A DNA stretch of 64,000 nt from positions 495,003 to 559,002 of the forward strand of contig NZ_FOUY01000001.1 of NCBI RefSeq assembly GCF_900115005.1, read 5' to 3'. Below, piece after piece: positions 43,856-54,369 of the stretch (position 1 is the stretch's first letter; each line of letters begins with the position of its first letter). The stretch is from Pseudonocardia ammonioxydans. GTDB lineage: Bacteria; Actinomycetota; Actinomycetes; Mycobacteriales; Pseudonocardiaceae. The position numbers and the translations under genes were made by a program. The notes under the pieces were generated by a model that saw nothing but the letters and a program-made list of their open reading frames with translations, made no database searches and was not told the origin of the DNA.

Positions 43856-45232
43856 TCAGGTGTGCGGGGCCCGGGTCGGCGCGCCCGAGTCCTCACCGAA
43901 GCGCCAGGGCTGCCCGGTCGACTCCAGCACCGCCATCCACAGGTCGCCGTGCGGGTCGACCTGGTTGCGCCGGCTGACCGCCAGGTTCATCGGGATGTGC
44001 ACGAACCGGCGCCGCACCCGGCCGACCACCATCGCGGTGCGCCCGGACATCGCGGCGTGCACGGCGGCCTGGGACAGCCGGACGGTGTAGACGCTGTCGT
44101 AGGGGTTGGCCGGGACGCTGCGGATGAGGTAGCTGGGGTCGACGTAGCGCACCGTCGTCTCCATCCCGGCGCCGGCGAACGACTCGCCGATCCGCTCCCG
44201 CAGCCACGGCCCGATGTCGGCGAGCTTGGCGTTGCCGGAGGCGTCGGTGCGCCCGACCGGGGGCAGCATCTCCTGGCCCGCCCCCTCCGCGACGACGACG
44301 ACCGCGTGCCCCCGCTGCGCCACCCGGCGGCGCAGGTGGTTCAGCAGGCCGGTCTCGCCGTCGAGCTCGAACGGCACCTCGGGGATGAGGACGGCGTCGG
44401 CGTCGGACCGGACCAGCGAGGCGTAGCACGCGATGAAGCCGGAGTGCCGGCCCATGAGCTTGACCAGCCCGACCCCGCCCGGGGTGGACTTCGCCTCCAC
44501 CGTCACCGACCGGATGGCCTCGCTGGCCTCGGAGAACGCCGTCTGGAACCCGAAGCTCTGGTCGATCAGCGGGATGTCGTTGTCGATCGTCTTCGGGATG
44601 CCGACCACGGCGATCCGCAGGCCGCGCTCGGACACCACGCGGGCGATCTCCATCGCGCCGCGCAGCGTCCCGTCGCCACCGATCACGAACAGCACGTTCA
44701 GGTGCATCTGCTCGAGGCAGTCGACGATCTCCTCGGGGTCCTGCGGGCCGCGCGAGGTGCCGAGGAAGGTGCCGCCGTCGACGGCGGTGTCGCGGACCGA
44801 CTCCGGGGTGAGCTCGACGACGTCGTGGCCGTAGGCGGAGACGAAACCGCGGTAGCCGTTGCGGAACCCGACGACCCGGCGGACGCCGTAGTGGTAGGTC
44901 AGCGTCCGGACCAGGCCGGCGACGACGTCGTTGAGGCCCGGGCACAGCCCGCCGCAGGTGACGATGCCGGCGCGGGTCTTCGACGGGTCGAAGTAGATCT
45001 GCCGGCGCGGCCCGCAGGGCTCGAAACCGGGCAGCTCCTCGACGTCGACCCCGCGGGACTTGATCCGGGTGGAGGTGTCGTCGAGCAGCACCCGGTCCCC
45101 GGCGTCGACGTAGTGCTCGGTGGTGCTGCGCGCGTCCAGCAGCGGGGCCAGCGGGGACGTGATCCGGGCCGGCCCGAGGGTGTCGATCGCGAGGTCGTCC
45201 GGCGTGATGTTGCTGTACTCCCCCGTCGTCAC
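43856..45232 (-). CDS. pfkA: ATP-dependent 6-phosphofructokinase (PFK, group-III-like)
   Basis: 458 residues. Motifs: GGLCPGLNDVV, IGGDGTLRGA (the Gly after GGDG favours ATP over PPi), the fructose-6-phosphate site PKTIDNDIP and MGRHSGFIA. The Lys of PKTIDND is typical of the PPi/long-clade group, so phosphoryl donor should be checked. It commits hexose to glycolysis. GTG 45232 has GAGGAG five bases upstream; the frame continues to 45271. It diverges from surE and converges on SirB1. Confidence 0.9.
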   Translation of the reverse strand: MTTGEYSNITPDDLAIDTLGPARITSPLAPLLDARSTTEHYVDAGDRVLLDDTSTRIKSRGVDVEELPGFEPCGPRRQIYFDPSKTRAGIVTCGGLCPGLNDVVAGLVRTLTYHYGVRRVVGFRNGYRGFVSAYGHDVVELTPESVRDTAVDGGTFLGTSRGPQDPEEIVDCLEQMHLNVLFVIGGDGTLRGAMEIARVVSERGLRIAVVGIPKTIDNDIPLIDQSFGFQTAFSEASEAIRSVTVEAKSTPGGVGLVKLMGRHSGFIACYASLVRSDADAVLIPEVPFELDGETGLLNHLRRRVAQRGHAVVVVAEGAGQEMLPPVGRTDASGNAKLADIGPWLRERIGESFAGAGMETTVRYVDPSYLIRSVPANPYDSVYTVRLSQAAVHAAMSGRTAMVVGRVRRRFVHIPMNLAVSRRNQVDPHGDLWMAVLESTGQPWRFGEDSGAPTRAPHT

Positions 45233-45321
45233 GGCACTCCTCGTGTGTATCGATCCCGTAGCTCGGCTCATGGTGGCCTACCGCGGACGGGGAGTCGATC
45301 GGGCCCCCTAGGCTCGACCCC

Positions 45322-46110
45322 GTGCCCCTCGCCCTGATCACGAACGACGACGGCATCGACTCACCCGGGCTGTACGCCCTGGCGCGGGGAGCCCGCGACG
45401 CCGGCTACGACGTCGTCGTCGCCGCCCCGGCCGGCGACTCCAGCGGCGCGGGGGCCTCGGTCCGGTCCGTCGTGGACGACGGGCACACGGCCGTGCACGC
45501 CCGCGACGACATCGGCGAGCTGGACGGGATCGAGGCCTTCGCGGTCGCCGCCGACCCCGCCTACATCGTGCACGCGGCCGGGCAGGGCTGGTTCACCCGC
45601 GAGCCGGACGTCGTGCTGTCCGGGATCAACATCGGTGCCAACACCGGCGGCCAGGTGCTGCACTCGGGCACGGTCGGCGCCGTCCTGGCCGGTGCCCTGC
45701 ACGGCTGGTCGGGGATCGCGCTCTCGCTGTCCTGCGGGCTGGCGGCACCGGCCGCCCCGCACTGGGCGACGGCGACCGGGCTGCTCCCGGAGTTGCTGGA
45801 GCGGCTCCGCTCCCGGCCCGCCGGGACGCCGTGGACGGTGAACGTCCCCGACGTCGCGGCGGCGGACCTGCCCCCGATCCGGGAGGCCGCGCTGTGCGCG
45901 ACCGGAGCGGTGCGGGTCCGGGTGGTGCACCGCGCACCCGAGCGCGGCCCGGACGGGGTGCGCCCGGGCGGACTGCGCACGCTCGTCTCCGAGGACCACT
46001 CCGAGGCCGTGCCGGGGACCGACGTCGCGCTGCTCGCCGCGGGGTACCCGACCGTGACCGAGCTGACGACCCTCGGCTCCCGGCCCGGGGCGACCGGCTA
46101 CGGCGGCTGA
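45322..46110 (+). CDS. surE: 5'/3'-nucleotidase SurE
   Basis: 262 residues. N-terminal ALITNDDGIDSPGLYAL has the metal-binding Asp pair, and SGINIGANTGGQVLHSGTVGA is the SurE core. It dephosphorylates nucleoside monophosphates and possibly polyphosphate, with a stationary-phase role in other bacteria. GTG 45322. Divergent from pfkA across 89 bp with no clear site. Confidence 0.95.
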   Translation: MPLALITNDDGIDSPGLYALARGARDAGYDVVVAAPAGDSSGAGASVRSVVDDGHTAVHARDDIGELDGIEAFAVAADPAYIVHAAGQGWFTREPDVVLSGINIGANTGGQVLHSGTVGAVLAGALHGWSGIALSLSCGLAAPAAPHWATATGLLPELLERLRSRPAGTPWTVNVPDVAAADLPPIREAALCATGAVRVRVVHRAPERGPDGVRPGGLRTLVSEDHSEAVPGTDVALLAAGYPTVTELTTLGSRPGATGYGG

Positions 46111-46122
46111 GCGAGCCGCGTC

Positions 46123-46563
46123 TCAGTGCTCGTCGCGGCCGGTCAACTCGTGCTCCAGCTCGTCGGCGAGGTGCACGACCTGCCGGAACGGGAACTCGAA
46201 GCCGTCGAGCGCGGCCGGGCGCAGCGGGATCGAGTGCCGGTAGACGAGCACCCCCTCCTCGGCGGCGAGCCCGCCGACCACCGACGGCCCGGCCAGCTCG
46301 AGCGCCTTCACCAGGTCGACGTCGCCGAGCCGGGCGACCGGGGACTCGATCTGCACCCAGTCCTGGTCCGGGTCCGCGACGGCGGCGGCCGCGTCGGTGA
46401 CCGTGGCCCCCGGCTGCGCGGCGTCCTCGCTCACCCGCTTCACGACGACCAGCTGGGTGCGGTCCCCGGTCGTCGGCAGCCGGAAGCGGAGCTCGTCCGC
46501 GTTCTGCCGGACGATCTCGTACCGCACCACCACGTAGGACTTCAGGTCCTCCCAGGTCGCCAC
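46123..46563 (-). CDS. Hypothetical protein, possible YbjN/type III secretion chaperone-like fold
   Basis: 146 residues, small and acidic. Alternating strands and helices (SYVVVRYEIVRQNADELRFRL ... VQIESPVARLGDV ... GVLVYRHSIPL ... FRQVVHLADELEHEL) look like the YbjN/Tir-chaperone fold seen in many actinobacterial unknowns, but this is a weak recognition. GTG 46563 has GGAGG four bases upstream. It converges on surE and lies downstream of the spermidine-synthase-like gene on the same strand. Confidence 0.6.
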   Translation of the reverse strand: MATWEDLKSYVVVRYEIVRQNADELRFRLPTTGDRTQLVVVKRVSEDAAQPGATVTDAAAAVADPDQDWVQIESPVARLGDVDLVKALELAGPSVVGGLAAEEGVLVYRHSIPLRPAALDGFEFPFRQVVHLADELEHELTGRDEH

Positions 46564-46641
46564 GCCGCCTCCGCCCCTCAGGGATCGCATCTGGTGTCGA
46601 GCTCGTACGGGGCGACCCTATCGGGTCCGTGGTCCGGCACC

Positions 46642-48105
46642 TCAGCCCTCCAGCCCGGTGGTGATCAGCTGGTCGACCGGGGCGTGGTCGTCGGTCAGCA
46701 CGGCGGCGTCGCCGGTGAACGCGGCCGTCCGCGCCGGGTCGAGCACCGCACCGGGCTCGCCGCTGCGCGCCACGGCCGCCTCCAGTGCCCTCGGGTCGAG
46801 CGGCCGGTCGGAGCCGACGACCACGACGTTCCCGCCGCCGCCCGGGGCGAACTCCTCCGGCCGGGCCACGAGCATCGTGGTGCCGAACCGTGAGTCCACG
46901 GTGGCCGTGGCCGCCCGGACCAGCTCGAGCGGGTCCCGGTCGATCACGTTCAGCACGTAGAGGCCACCGGGGCGCAGCACCCGCTGCACCTGGTCGAGGA
47001 ACTCGGCCGTCGACAGGTGCCAGGGCACCGAGCGGGCCCCGAAGGCATCGCCGAGCACGACGTCGGCCGAGTCGTCCGGCAGTGCGGCCAGGTTGACCCG
47101 GGCGTCGCCGGTCCGCACCGTCGTGCCGGGGATCCCGCCCGCCCCCAGCTCGCGCACACCCAGCTCGATCACGCCCCGGTCGAGCTCGAGCACCGTGGAC
47201 GTGCTCCCGGGCCGGGTCGCGGCCAGCCATCGCGGCATGGTGAGCGCACCACCGCCGACGTGCACGGTGTCGAGCGGCTCCCCCTGCGGATACGCCGTGT
47301 CGATCGCGGCGGCGAACCGCTTCGTGTAGGCGAACTCCAGGTGGGCGGGGTCGCCGGAGCGGACGTAGGAGTGGCGCAGGTCGTCGAGCACCAGGTAGCG
47401 CCCGGCCGGGTCCTCCGGGTCGGGCTGCACCGAGGCGCAGTAGTAGGTGGTGTCGGCGTCGCAGCGCCCCGGGACCGCGACCAGCGCGACGGCCAGCAGC
47501 ACGGCCGCCGTCCCGCCCCGCAGCACGTCGCGGCGACGGCGCCGCGGGGCGACGAGCACCCCGAGCAGCAGGCACGCGGCCGCCGTGACCAGCAGGATCG
47601 CGCTCACCGGGAGCAGCGCGACCAGCACGAACCCGGTGAGGAAGGTGCCGGCCAGCGAGCCGAGCGTCCCGGCCGCGGAGAGCCCGCCGACGACCTCGCC
47701 GGAGTGCTCGAGGCCGGTCAGCCGGGCCCGGGTGACGGCCGGCGTGACCGCGGCCAGCGCCGTCACCGAGACCAGTGTGGACGCCGCGACGAGCAGGACC
47801 GCGGCGACCGGCCCGGCGCCGAGCAGCGGGCCGACGAGCCGCACGACCGGGCGCACCGCCAGGGTCCCGAGCCCGCCGACGACCAGCATCAGCGCGGCGA
47901 CGGCCACCGGGTCGCGCTCGTCGGCCCACTTCCCGCCGAGCGCGGCCCCGGCCGCGATCCCGGCCAGCGCCACCCCGATCACGGCGGTGGTGGACTCCAG
48001 GGTGAGACCCACGTAGGGGGCGACCAGGCGGGTCGCGAGGGTCTCCACGACGAGGATCGCCGCCCCGGAGACGACGACGGCGGTCCGGGCGAGGGCGAGG
48101 CGCAC
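46642..48105 (-). CDS. Spermidine synthase-like protein with N-terminal membrane domain (fused MFS-like/SAM methyltransferase fold)
   Basis: 487 residues. About seven membrane helices fill the first ~230 residues. The C-terminal ~250 residues have the spermidine synthase Rossmann fold: VHVGGGALTMPRWLA, VLELDRGVIELG, GDARVNLAALPDDSADVVLGDAFGARSVPWHLST (the Asp of GDAFG). It may transfer aminopropyl groups, but many such fusions are of unknown function. GTG 48105 is chosen for the start of the first helix. Confidence 0.75.
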   Translation of the reverse strand: MRLALARTAVVVSGAAILVVETLATRLVAPYVGLTLESTTAVIGVALAGIAAGAALGGKWADERDPVAVAALMLVVGGLGTLAVRPVVRLVGPLLGAGPVAAVLLVAASTLVSVTALAAVTPAVTRARLTGLEHSGEVVGGLSAAGTLGSLAGTFLTGFVLVALLPVSAILLVTAAACLLLGVLVAPRRRRRDVLRGGTAAVLLAVALVAVPGRCDADTTYYCASVQPDPEDPAGRYLVLDDLRHSYVRSGDPAHLEFAYTKRFAAAIDTAYPQGEPLDTVHVGGGALTMPRWLAATRPGSTSTVLELDRGVIELGVRELGAGGIPGTTVRTGDARVNLAALPDDSADVVLGDAFGARSVPWHLSTAEFLDQVQRVLRPGGLYVLNVIDRDPLELVRAATATVDSRFGTTMLVARPEEFAPGGGGNVVVVGSDRPLDPRALEAAVARSGEPGAVLDPARTAAFTGDAAVLTDDHAPVDQLITTGLEG

Positions 48106-48125
48106 GGGCGTATTGTCGCCCGTCC

Positions 48126-48157
48126 GACCGGGCGACCGGCCGACCGGGCGACCGGCC
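48126..48157. repeat. 16-bp tandem duplication between two genes
   Basis: Two copies of GACCGGGCGACCGGCC back to back (about 48126-48157) in the short spacer between the divergent spermidine-synthase-like start and the reductase stop. Self-pairing of GACCGG/CCGGTC may make it hairpin-prone. No function known. Confidence 0.5.
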
Positions 48158-48166
48158 GCCCCGCTG

Positions 48167-49186
48167 TCAGGCCTGCTGCAGGCGCAGCACCAGCTTGCCG
48201 GTGTTCTCGCCGCGGAACAGCCGCAGCAGCACGTCCGGGAAGTCGTCCACCGTGCCCTCCACGACGTCCTCACGGCTGTGGATCCGGCCCTCGGCCAGCC
48301 ACCCGGCGAGCTCCTTCGCAGCGTCGCCGTAGCGATCGGCGTAGTCGAAGACCACGAAGCCCTGCATCCGTGCCCGGTTGACCAGCAGGCTCAGGTAGTT
48401 GGCCGGGCCCGCGGGGGCGGACTCGGCGTTGTACTGGCTGATCGCGCCGCAGATGACGACCCGGGCGCCGAGCGAGAGCCGGGTCAGGACGGCGTCGAGG
48501 ATCTCCCCGCCGACGTTGTCGAAGTAGACGTCGACACCGTCCGGCGCGGCGGTGCGCAGCTCGCGCCCGACGTCCTGGCTGCGGTAGTCGATCGCGGCGT
48601 CGAAGCCGAGCTCGTCGACGATCCAGGCACACTTCTCGGCGCCGCCCGCGATGCCGACCACCCGGGCACCGGCGATCTTCGCGAGCTGCCCGACGACGCT
48701 GCCGACGGCACCGGCCGCACCCGAGACGACCACCGTGTCGCCCTCGCGCAACGCACCGACGTCGAACAGCCCGAAGTAGGCGGTCATCCCGGTCATGCCG
48801 AGCAGCGCGAGGTAGCGCTCCGGCGGCACGGCGTCCGACGGTTGCACCTTCTGCAGGCCCTCACCGTCGGACTCGGCGTACTCCTGCACCCCGAACGTGC
48901 CGGTGACCAGGTCCCCGACGGCGAAGTCCGGGTGCTGGGAGGCCACGACCTCGCCCAGGCCGAGCGCGCGCATGACGGCGCCGATCTCCACCGGCGGGAT
49001 GTAGCTGCGGCCCGCGTTCATCCAGCCGCGCATCGCCGGGTCCAGCGAGATGTGGCTGATCCGGACGACGAGCCGGCCCTCGCCGGGCTCGGGCACCGGC
49101 TCGGAGGTGTGGTCCCAGACCTCCGGCCCGGGTGTCCCGGTCGGACGCGCGGCGAGCCGGACCTGACGGTTCACGTTGTCACCCAT
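48167..49186 (-). CDS. NADP-dependent medium-chain oxidoreductase (CurA/PTGR-type, zinc-free)
   Basis: 339 residues. The MDR Rossmann motif is GAAGAVGSVVGQLAKIAGARVVGIAGG, and FDNVGGEILDAVL is the leukotriene/CurA-family signature. No catalytic zinc ligands. Members reduce enones using NADPH (curcumin, prostaglandins, allyl ketones), so the physiological substrate is unclear. It converges on the acyl-CoA dehydrogenase; a hairpin sits between. Confidence 0.88.
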   Translation of the reverse strand: MGDNVNRQVRLAARPTGTPGPEVWDHTSEPVPEPGEGRLVVRISHISLDPAMRGWMNAGRSYIPPVEIGAVMRALGLGEVVASQHPDFAVGDLVTGTFGVQEYAESDGEGLQKVQPSDAVPPERYLALLGMTGMTAYFGLFDVGALREGDTVVVSGAAGAVGSVVGQLAKIAGARVVGIAGGAEKCAWIVDELGFDAAIDYRSQDVGRELRTAAPDGVDVYFDNVGGEILDAVLTRLSLGARVVICGAISQYNAESAPAGPANYLSLLVNRARMQGFVVFDYADRYGDAAKELAGWLAEGRIHSREDVVEGTVDDFPDVLLRLFRGENTGKLVLRLQQA

Positions 49187-49284
49187 GGGTACCGGTCTAC
49201 CCGCACGGCCCCTTCGCTACCGCATCACGATCGTCACCGCATCACGATCGTCACCGCCCCGATCGGGAATGAGCACCGCGATCC

Positions 49285-49343
49285 GCTCACGGGTTCCGCC
49301 GATGCTCACCGGATCGCGTGAGCATCGGCCGGAACCCGTGAGC
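49285..49343. terminator. Hairpin between reductase and acyl-CoA dehydrogenase genes
   Basis: Long inverted repeat with arms 49285-49309 and 49318-49343 (one bulged C, AT/GC mixed) around an 8-nt loop, between the ATG-side of the reductase (divergent start 49186) and the acyl-CoA dehydrogenase stop at 49350. It serves the minus-strand acyl-CoA dehydrogenase operon. Confidence 0.75.
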
Positions 49344-49349
49344 GTCCTC

Positions 49350-50510
49350 CTACAGGCCCAGGCGGCGGGCGATCAGCATCTTCTGGACCTCCGAGGTGCC
49401 CTCGCCGATCTCCAGGATCTTCGCGTCCCGGTAGAAGCGCCCGACCGGGTACTCGTTCATGAAGCCGTAGCCGCCGAAGATCTGGGTGGCGTCGCGGGCG
49501 TTGTCCATCGCCGCGTTCGACGCGACGAGCTTCGCGATCGCCGCCTCGTGCTTGAACGGCTCGCCCGCCACCAGCAGCCGGGCCGCGTGCTGCCAGGCCA
49601 GGCGCGCGGTGTGCGCCCGCACCTCCATGTCCGCGATCTTGAACTGGATGGCCTGGTAGGAGCCGATCGTGTTGCCGAAGGCCTCGCGCTCGTGCGCGTA
49701 ACGCAGCGACTCGTCGACGCAGCCCTGGGCCAGCCCGACCGACAGCGCGGCGATCGCGACCCGGCCCTCGTCCAGGATGGACAGGAACTGGGCGTAGCCG
49801 CGGCCGCGCTCGCCGAGCAGGTTCGACTCGGGCACGCGGACGTCGTCGAAGAACAGCTCCCGGGTGTCCGAGCAGTTCCAGCCGACCTTGGAGTACTTCT
49901 CCGACACGGTGAACCCGGGTGTCCCGGCCGGGACCAGGATCGCCGAGATCTCCTTGCCGCCGCCGGGCTTCTCCCCGGTCACGGCGGTGACGGTGACGAC
50001 CGAGGTGATGTCGGTGCCGGAGTTGGTGATGAAGCACTTCGACCCGTTGATCACCCACTCGCCGTTCTCCAGGCGGGCGGTGGTCCGGGTGGCGCCGGCG
50101 TCGGAGCCCCCGCCCGGTTCGGTCAGCCCGAACGCGCCGAGCGCGCGGCCGGCGGCCAGGTCGGGCAGCCAGCGGACCTTCTGCTCCTCGGTGCCGAACC
50201 GGTAGATCGGCATCGTGCCCAGGCCGACACCGGCCTCAACGGTGATCGCGACCGACGAGTCGACCCGGGCGAGCTCCTCCAGGGCCAGGCAGAGGGCGTA
50301 GTAGTCGCCACCCATCCCGCCGTAGTTCTCGGAGACGGGCAGGCCGAACAGGCCCATCGCCCCCATCTTCGCGACGATGTCGTAGGGGAACTCCTCGCGG
50401 ATGTAGAGGTCCCCGATCACCGGGGCGACCTCCTTGCGGGCGAACTCCTCGACCGAGGCCCGCAGGGCCTCGTACTCCTCGGCGGACGTCTGCTCGGTGG
50501 CGGCGGTCAT
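49350..50510 (-). CDS. Acyl-CoA dehydrogenase (isovaleryl-CoA/short-branched-chain type)
   Basis: 386-residue FAD enzyme. FAD-binding signature [14 protein letters not shown] and the C-terminal [24 protein letters not shown] with the catalytic Glu region; [20 protein letters not shown] is highly conserved. It oxidises acyl-CoA to enoyl-CoA. Because accD1 and accA1 precede it, it is most likely isovaleryl-CoA dehydrogenase or a close branched-chain homologue (FadE19-like). ATG 50510 overlaps the accA1 stop (ATGA). Confidence 0.9.
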   Translation of the reverse strand: MTAATEQTSAEEYEALRASVEEFARKEVAPVIGDLYIREEFPYDIVAKMGAMGLFGLPVSENYGGMGGDYYALCLALEELARVDSSVAITVEAGVGLGTMPIYRFGTEEQKVRWLPDLAAGRALGAFGLTEPGGGSDAGATRTTARLENGEWVINGSKCFITNSGTDITSVVTVTAVTGEKPGGGKEISAILVPAGTPGFTVSEKYSKVGWNCSDTRELFFDDVRVPESNLLGERGRGYAQFLSILDEGRVAIAALSVGLAQGCVDESLRYAHEREAFGNTIGSYQAIQFKIADMEVRAHTARLAWQHAARLLVAGEPFKHEAAIAKLVASNAAMDNARDATQIFGGYGFMNEYPVGRFYRDAKILEIGEGTSEVQKMLIARRLGL

Positions 50511-52672
50511 GCCGGCTCCTCCTGGTGGGTCGGGGCCGCGACCACCAGCAGCACCGCGTCCTTGGCGACGGTGGCTCCGGGACGGGCCCTCAGCTCGCGC
50601 ACCGTCCCGTCGACCGGGGCGGTGAGCACGTGTTCCATCTTCATGGCTTCGACGACGACCAGCTTCTGGCCTGCGGTGACGGTGTCGCCCTCGGCGACGT
50701 CGACGACGGTCACGGTGCCGGGCATCGGGGACAGGACGGGGCCGCCGTCGCTGTCGGACGCGGTGCGGGAGGCCTCCAGCGGCTCCTGCTCGCGCACGCC
50801 CCAGGTGCGGCCGTCGCGGCCGATCCAGACCACGCCGTCGGGGGCGTGGGCGACGCGGTAGCGGCGGGTGCGGCCGTCGTGGGTGTGCTCGATGCGCCCC
50901 GGTGCGACGGCGACGGTGCGGCAGCCGACGGCCGGTGCGGCAGCGGTGGCCGAGGCGGGCCGGGCCCCCGCGGCTGCGGCCCCACCGGCCGTGTCGGCAG
51001 GCTGCGCTGCGTCCTGTTCCCCGGCGCCCTGGTCCCCGGCGTCCCGGCCCCCCGCCTGCGCACGGTCCGGGAGGGCCAGGTCGAACCCGGCGGCCCGGCC
51101 GCGGATCCGGACCTCGGTGGCCTCGCCGCCACCGGCGACCAGCCGGCGCACGGTCCAGGCGGGTTCGCCGACCCGCCAGCCGCCGGGGACGTCGAACGGG
51201 TCGACGACGTCCCCGGACGGTTCCAGGCGCAGCAGCGCCTGCCCGGCCACGGCACCCAGCACGTCCTCCGGCGTCCCGGTCTCCACCAGCGCGGTCCCGC
51301 GTCGCGCGATCAGGCCGGTGTCGAGCCGGCCGGCGCGGACGTCGTCGTCGGCCAGCAGGGCACGTAGGAACCCGATGTTGGTGTCCAGCCCGAGCAGCGT
51401 GGTGCCGCCCAGCGCCGCGTCGAGCCGGCGCAGCGCCTCGTCCCGGGTGGCGCCCGAGGCGATGACCTTGGCCAGCATCGGGTCGTAGTCGGAGCCGACG
51501 ACCGTGCCGGTCTCGATGCCGGAGTCCACCCGCACCCCGGCGGGCGGGGTCCAGTCGAGCACCGTCCCGCCGGACGGCAGGAAGGTGAGCGTGTCCCCGG
51601 TGACGGACGTGGCCTCGGCGTACACCCGGGCCTCGACCGCGTGCCCGCGCAGCACGACGTCGTCCTGGGTGATCGGCAGCGGCTCCCCGGCCGCGGCCCG
51701 CAGCTGCAGCTCGACCAGGTCCAGGCCGGTGACCTCCTCGGTCACCGGGTGCTCGACCTGCAGCCGGGTGTTCATCTCCAGGAAGAAGAACTCGTCCGGA
51801 CGGTCGGAGGACACGATGAACTCGACGGTTCCCGCGCCGGTGTAGCCGACCGCGCGGGCGGCCTCGCAGGCCGCACGCCCCATCTCGGCGCGCTGTGCCG
51901 GCGTGAGCAGAGCAGAGGGCGCCTCCTCGATGATCTTCTGGTGCCGTCGCTGCAGCGAGCACTCGCGCTCGCCGAGGTGCACGACGCCGCCGTGGGCGTC
52001 GGCCATCACCTGGATCTCGATGTGCCGCGGGGTGGTGACCAGGCGCTCGACCAGCAGCGTGTCGTCGCCGAACGAGCCGCGGGCCTCGCGGCGGGCCCCG
52101 GCGATGGCGTCGGCGAGGTCCTCGGGGCGGTGCACCTCCCGCATCCCCTTGCCGCCGCCGCCCGCGGAGGGCTTGAGCAGCACCGGGTAGCCGACCTCGG
52201 ACACGACCTCGACCAGGTCGTCGTCGGACAGACCCGCGCCGTCGGAGCCGGGCACGACCGGCACTCCGGCCTTGGCGACGGTCTGCTTGGCCCGGATCTT
52301 GTCGCCCATCGCGTCGATCGCCGACGAGGGCGGCCCGACGAACGCGATCCCCGCCTGCTCGCAGGCGGCGGCGAACGCGGTGTTCTCGGACAGGAAGCCG
52401 TAGCCGGGGTGGATCGCCTGTGCACCGGTCCGCTGCGCGGCGGCGATCACGTTCGGGATCGACAGGTAGGACTCGGCGGCCGCGGCCGGGCCGATCCGCA
52501 CGGCCTCGTCGGCCGCGCGGACGTGCGGGGCGTGCGCGTCGGCGTCGGAGTAGACGGCGACACTGCGCACCCCGAGCGCGCGCAGGGTCCGGATCACCCG
52601 GACGGCGATCTCGCCGCGGTTCGCGACGAGCACGGTGTCGAACATGCGTGCTGCGGTGCGTGATGCGGTCAT
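50507..52672 (-). CDS. accA1: Acyl-CoA carboxylase alpha subunit, biotin carboxylase + BCCP (methylcrotonyl-type)
   Basis: 721 residues from ATG 52672 (712 from ATG 52645, [15 protein letters not shown]). It has the biotin carboxylase ATP-grasp loop GGGGKGM, then [22 protein letters not shown], a variable linker with an Ala/Gly/Pro-rich stretch (about 560-610), and a C-terminal biotinyl domain with the acceptor Lys in EAMKMEH. Together with AccD1 it likely forms 3-methylcrotonyl-CoA carboxylase. It is 8 bp after accD1 and coupled to the dehydrogenase. Confidence 0.94.
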   Translation of the reverse strand: MTASRTAARMFDTVLVANRGEIAVRVIRTLRALGVRSVAVYSDADAHAPHVRAADEAVRIGPAAAAESYLSIPNVIAAAQRTGAQAIHPGYGFLSENTAFAAACEQAGIAFVGPPSSAIDAMGDKIRAKQTVAKAGVPVVPGSDGAGLSDDDLVEVVSEVGYPVLLKPSAGGGGKGMREVHRPEDLADAIAGARREARGSFGDDTLLVERLVTTPRHIEIQVMADAHGGVVHLGERECSLQRRHQKIIEEAPSALLTPAQRAEMGRAACEAARAVGYTGAGTVEFIVSSDRPDEFFFLEMNTRLQVEHPVTEEVTGLDLVELQLRAAAGEPLPITQDDVVLRGHAVEARVYAEATSVTGDTLTFLPSGGTVLDWTPPAGVRVDSGIETGTVVGSDYDPMLAKVIASGATRDEALRRLDAALGGTTLLGLDTNIGFLRALLADDDVRAGRLDTGLIARRGTALVETGTPEDVLGAVAGQALLRLEPSGDVVDPFDVPGGWRVGEPAWTVRRLVAGGGEATEVRIRGRAAGFDLALPDRAQAGGRDAGDQGAGEQDAAQPADTAGGAAAAGARPASATAAAPAVGCRTVAVAPGRIEHTHDGRTRRYRVAHAPDGVVWIGRDGRTWGVREQEPLEASRTASDSDGGPVLSPMPGTVTVVDVAEGDTVTAGQKLVVVEAMKMEHVLTAPVDGTVRELRARPGATVAKDAVLLVVAAPTHQEEPA

Positions 52673-52680
52673 GGGGGCGC

Positions 52681-54261
52681 TCACATCCGGAAGACGCCGA
52701 AGGCCGGGTCGGCCAGGGGCGCGTTGGCGGCGACGGACAGGGACAGGCCCAGCACGGTGCGGGTGTCGGCGGGGTCGATGACGCCGTCGTCCCACAGCCG
52801 CGCGGTCGAGTAGTACGGGTGGCCCTGGGTCTCGTACTGGGCGCGGATCGTGTCCGGATCCGCCCCGGACCCCACGGTGCCCAGCACGGTCGCGGCCTGC
52901 TCCCCGCCCATCACCGAGATCCGGGCGTTCGGCCACATGAACAGGAACCGCGGCGAGTACGCCCGCCCGCACATCGAGTAGTTGCCCGCGCCGAACGAGC
53001 CGCCGATGACGACGGTCAGCTTCGGCACCCGGGTGGAGGCGACGGCGGTGACCATCTTGGCGCCGTTCTTGGCGATGCCCCCCGCCTCGTACTCGCGCCC
53101 GACCATGAACCCGGAGATGTTCTGCAGGAACACCAGCGGGATCCCGCGCTGGTCACAGAGCTCGACGAAGTGCGCACCCTTGACCGCGGACTCGGAGAAC
53201 AGGATCCCGTTGTTCGCGACGATGCCGACCGGGTGGCCGTGGATCCGGGCGAAGCCGGTGACCAGGGTCGTGCCGTACTCGGCCTTGAACTCGTGGAAAC
53301 GGGAACCGTCGACGACCCGGGAGATCACCTCGCGGACGTCGTAGGGGATCCGCGAGTCCGTGGGCACCGCCCCGTAGAGCTCGCCCGGGTCGACGGCCGG
53401 GGCCTCGGTGGGCACGACGTCCCACGGCCGGTCGGCGCGCGGGCCCAGGGTGGCGACGATCGCGCGGACCCGGGCCAGCGCGTCGGCGTCGTCGGCGGCG
53501 AGGTGGTCGGTGACCCCGGAGGTCTTCGAGTGCAGGTCCCCGCCACCCAGCTCCTCGGCGGTCACGACCTCACCGGTCGCCGCCTTCACCAGCGGCGGGC
53601 CGCCGAGGAAGATCGTGCCCTGGTTGCGGACGATCACCGCCTCGTCGCTCATCGCCGGCACGTAGGCGCCGCCCGCGGTGCACGAACCCAGCACCGCGGC
53701 GATCTGCGGGATGCCCTGACCGGACATCTGCGCCTGGTTGTAGAAGATCCGGCCGAAGTGCTCGCGGTCCGGGAACACCTGGTCCTGCTCGGGCAGGTAG
53801 GCACCGCCGGAGTCGACCAGGTAGACGCAGGGCAGGCGGTTCTGCAGCGCCACCTCCTGCGCACGGAGGTGCTTCTTGACCGTGACGGGGAAGTAGGTGC
53901 CGCCCTTGACGGTCGCGTCGTTCGCGACGATCACGCACTCCCGGCCGGCCACCCGACCGACCCCGGTGATCATCCCGGCACCGGGCGCCTGGTCGTCGTA
54001 CATGCCGTGGGCGGCCATCGGCGACAGCTCGAGGAACGGCGACGACGGGTCGACCAGCGCGTCCACCCGGTCGCGCGGCAGCAGCTTGCCCCGCTCCACG
54101 TGCCGGGCCCGCGACCGCTCCGGGCCGCCCAGCCGCGCCGTCGCGAGCTGCGCGTTCAGATCCGCCACCAGATCGCGGTGCGCCGCGGCGTTCGCGCCGA
54201 ACTGCTCACCGGACGGATCGACCGCGGTAGCCAGCCGCGGCGCCTCCTCGGAGATCACCAT
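52681..54261 (-). CDS. accD1: Acyl-CoA carboxylase beta subunit, carboxyltransferase (methylcrotonyl-CoA type)
   Basis: 526 residues. It is close to the methylcrotonyl-CoA subfamily: [27 protein letters not shown] region, [34 protein letters not shown] and [16 protein letters not shown]. It transfers CO2 from biotin to 3-methylcrotonyl-CoA in leucine degradation. ATG 54261 has AGGAGGGG nearby. It is the first gene of the operon, directly behind the GTTAAC operators. Confidence 0.93.
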   Translation of the reverse strand: MVISEEAPRLATAVDPSGEQFGANAAAHRDLVADLNAQLATARLGGPERSRARHVERGKLLPRDRVDALVDPSSPFLELSPMAAHGMYDDQAPGAGMITGVGRVAGRECVIVANDATVKGGTYFPVTVKKHLRAQEVALQNRLPCVYLVDSGGAYLPEQDQVFPDREHFGRIFYNQAQMSGQGIPQIAAVLGSCTAGGAYVPAMSDEAVIVRNQGTIFLGGPPLVKAATGEVVTAEELGGGDLHSKTSGVTDHLAADDADALARVRAIVATLGPRADRPWDVVPTEAPAVDPGELYGAVPTDSRIPYDVREVISRVVDGSRFHEFKAEYGTTLVTGFARIHGHPVGIVANNGILFSESAVKGAHFVELCDQRGIPLVFLQNISGFMVGREYEAGGIAKNGAKMVTAVASTRVPKLTVVIGGSFGAGNYSMCGRAYSPRFLFMWPNARISVMGGEQAATVLGTVGSGADPDTIRAQYETQGHPYYSTARLWDDGVIDPADTRTVLGLSLSVAANAPLADPAFGVFRM

Positions 54262-54273
54262 CCCACCCCTCCT

Positions 54274-54307
54274 GTTAACGACCGTTAACACGTTAGCGCT
54301 CATTAAC
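54274..54307. promoter_or_regulatory. Tandem GTTAAC-N4-GTTAAC operators upstream of accD1
   Basis: A perfect site GTTAAC-GACC-GTTAAC (54274-54289), which is also centred in the 18-bp palindrome TGTTAACG-AC-CGTTAACA, and a degenerate one GTTAGC-GCTC-ATTAAC (54292-54307), 18 bp further on. They sit immediately before the accD1 ribosome site. The same GTTAAC-N4-GTTAAC stands before the TetR gene at 57971, so a TetR repressor probably binds here. The response-regulator promoter is also within reach. Confidence 0.75.
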
Positions 54308-54369
54308 GTCTGCCGTCCAGTGCCGGTCCACCGTGCCCCGCCTGCCGCGTTCTTCTCTACGGTGGGAGC

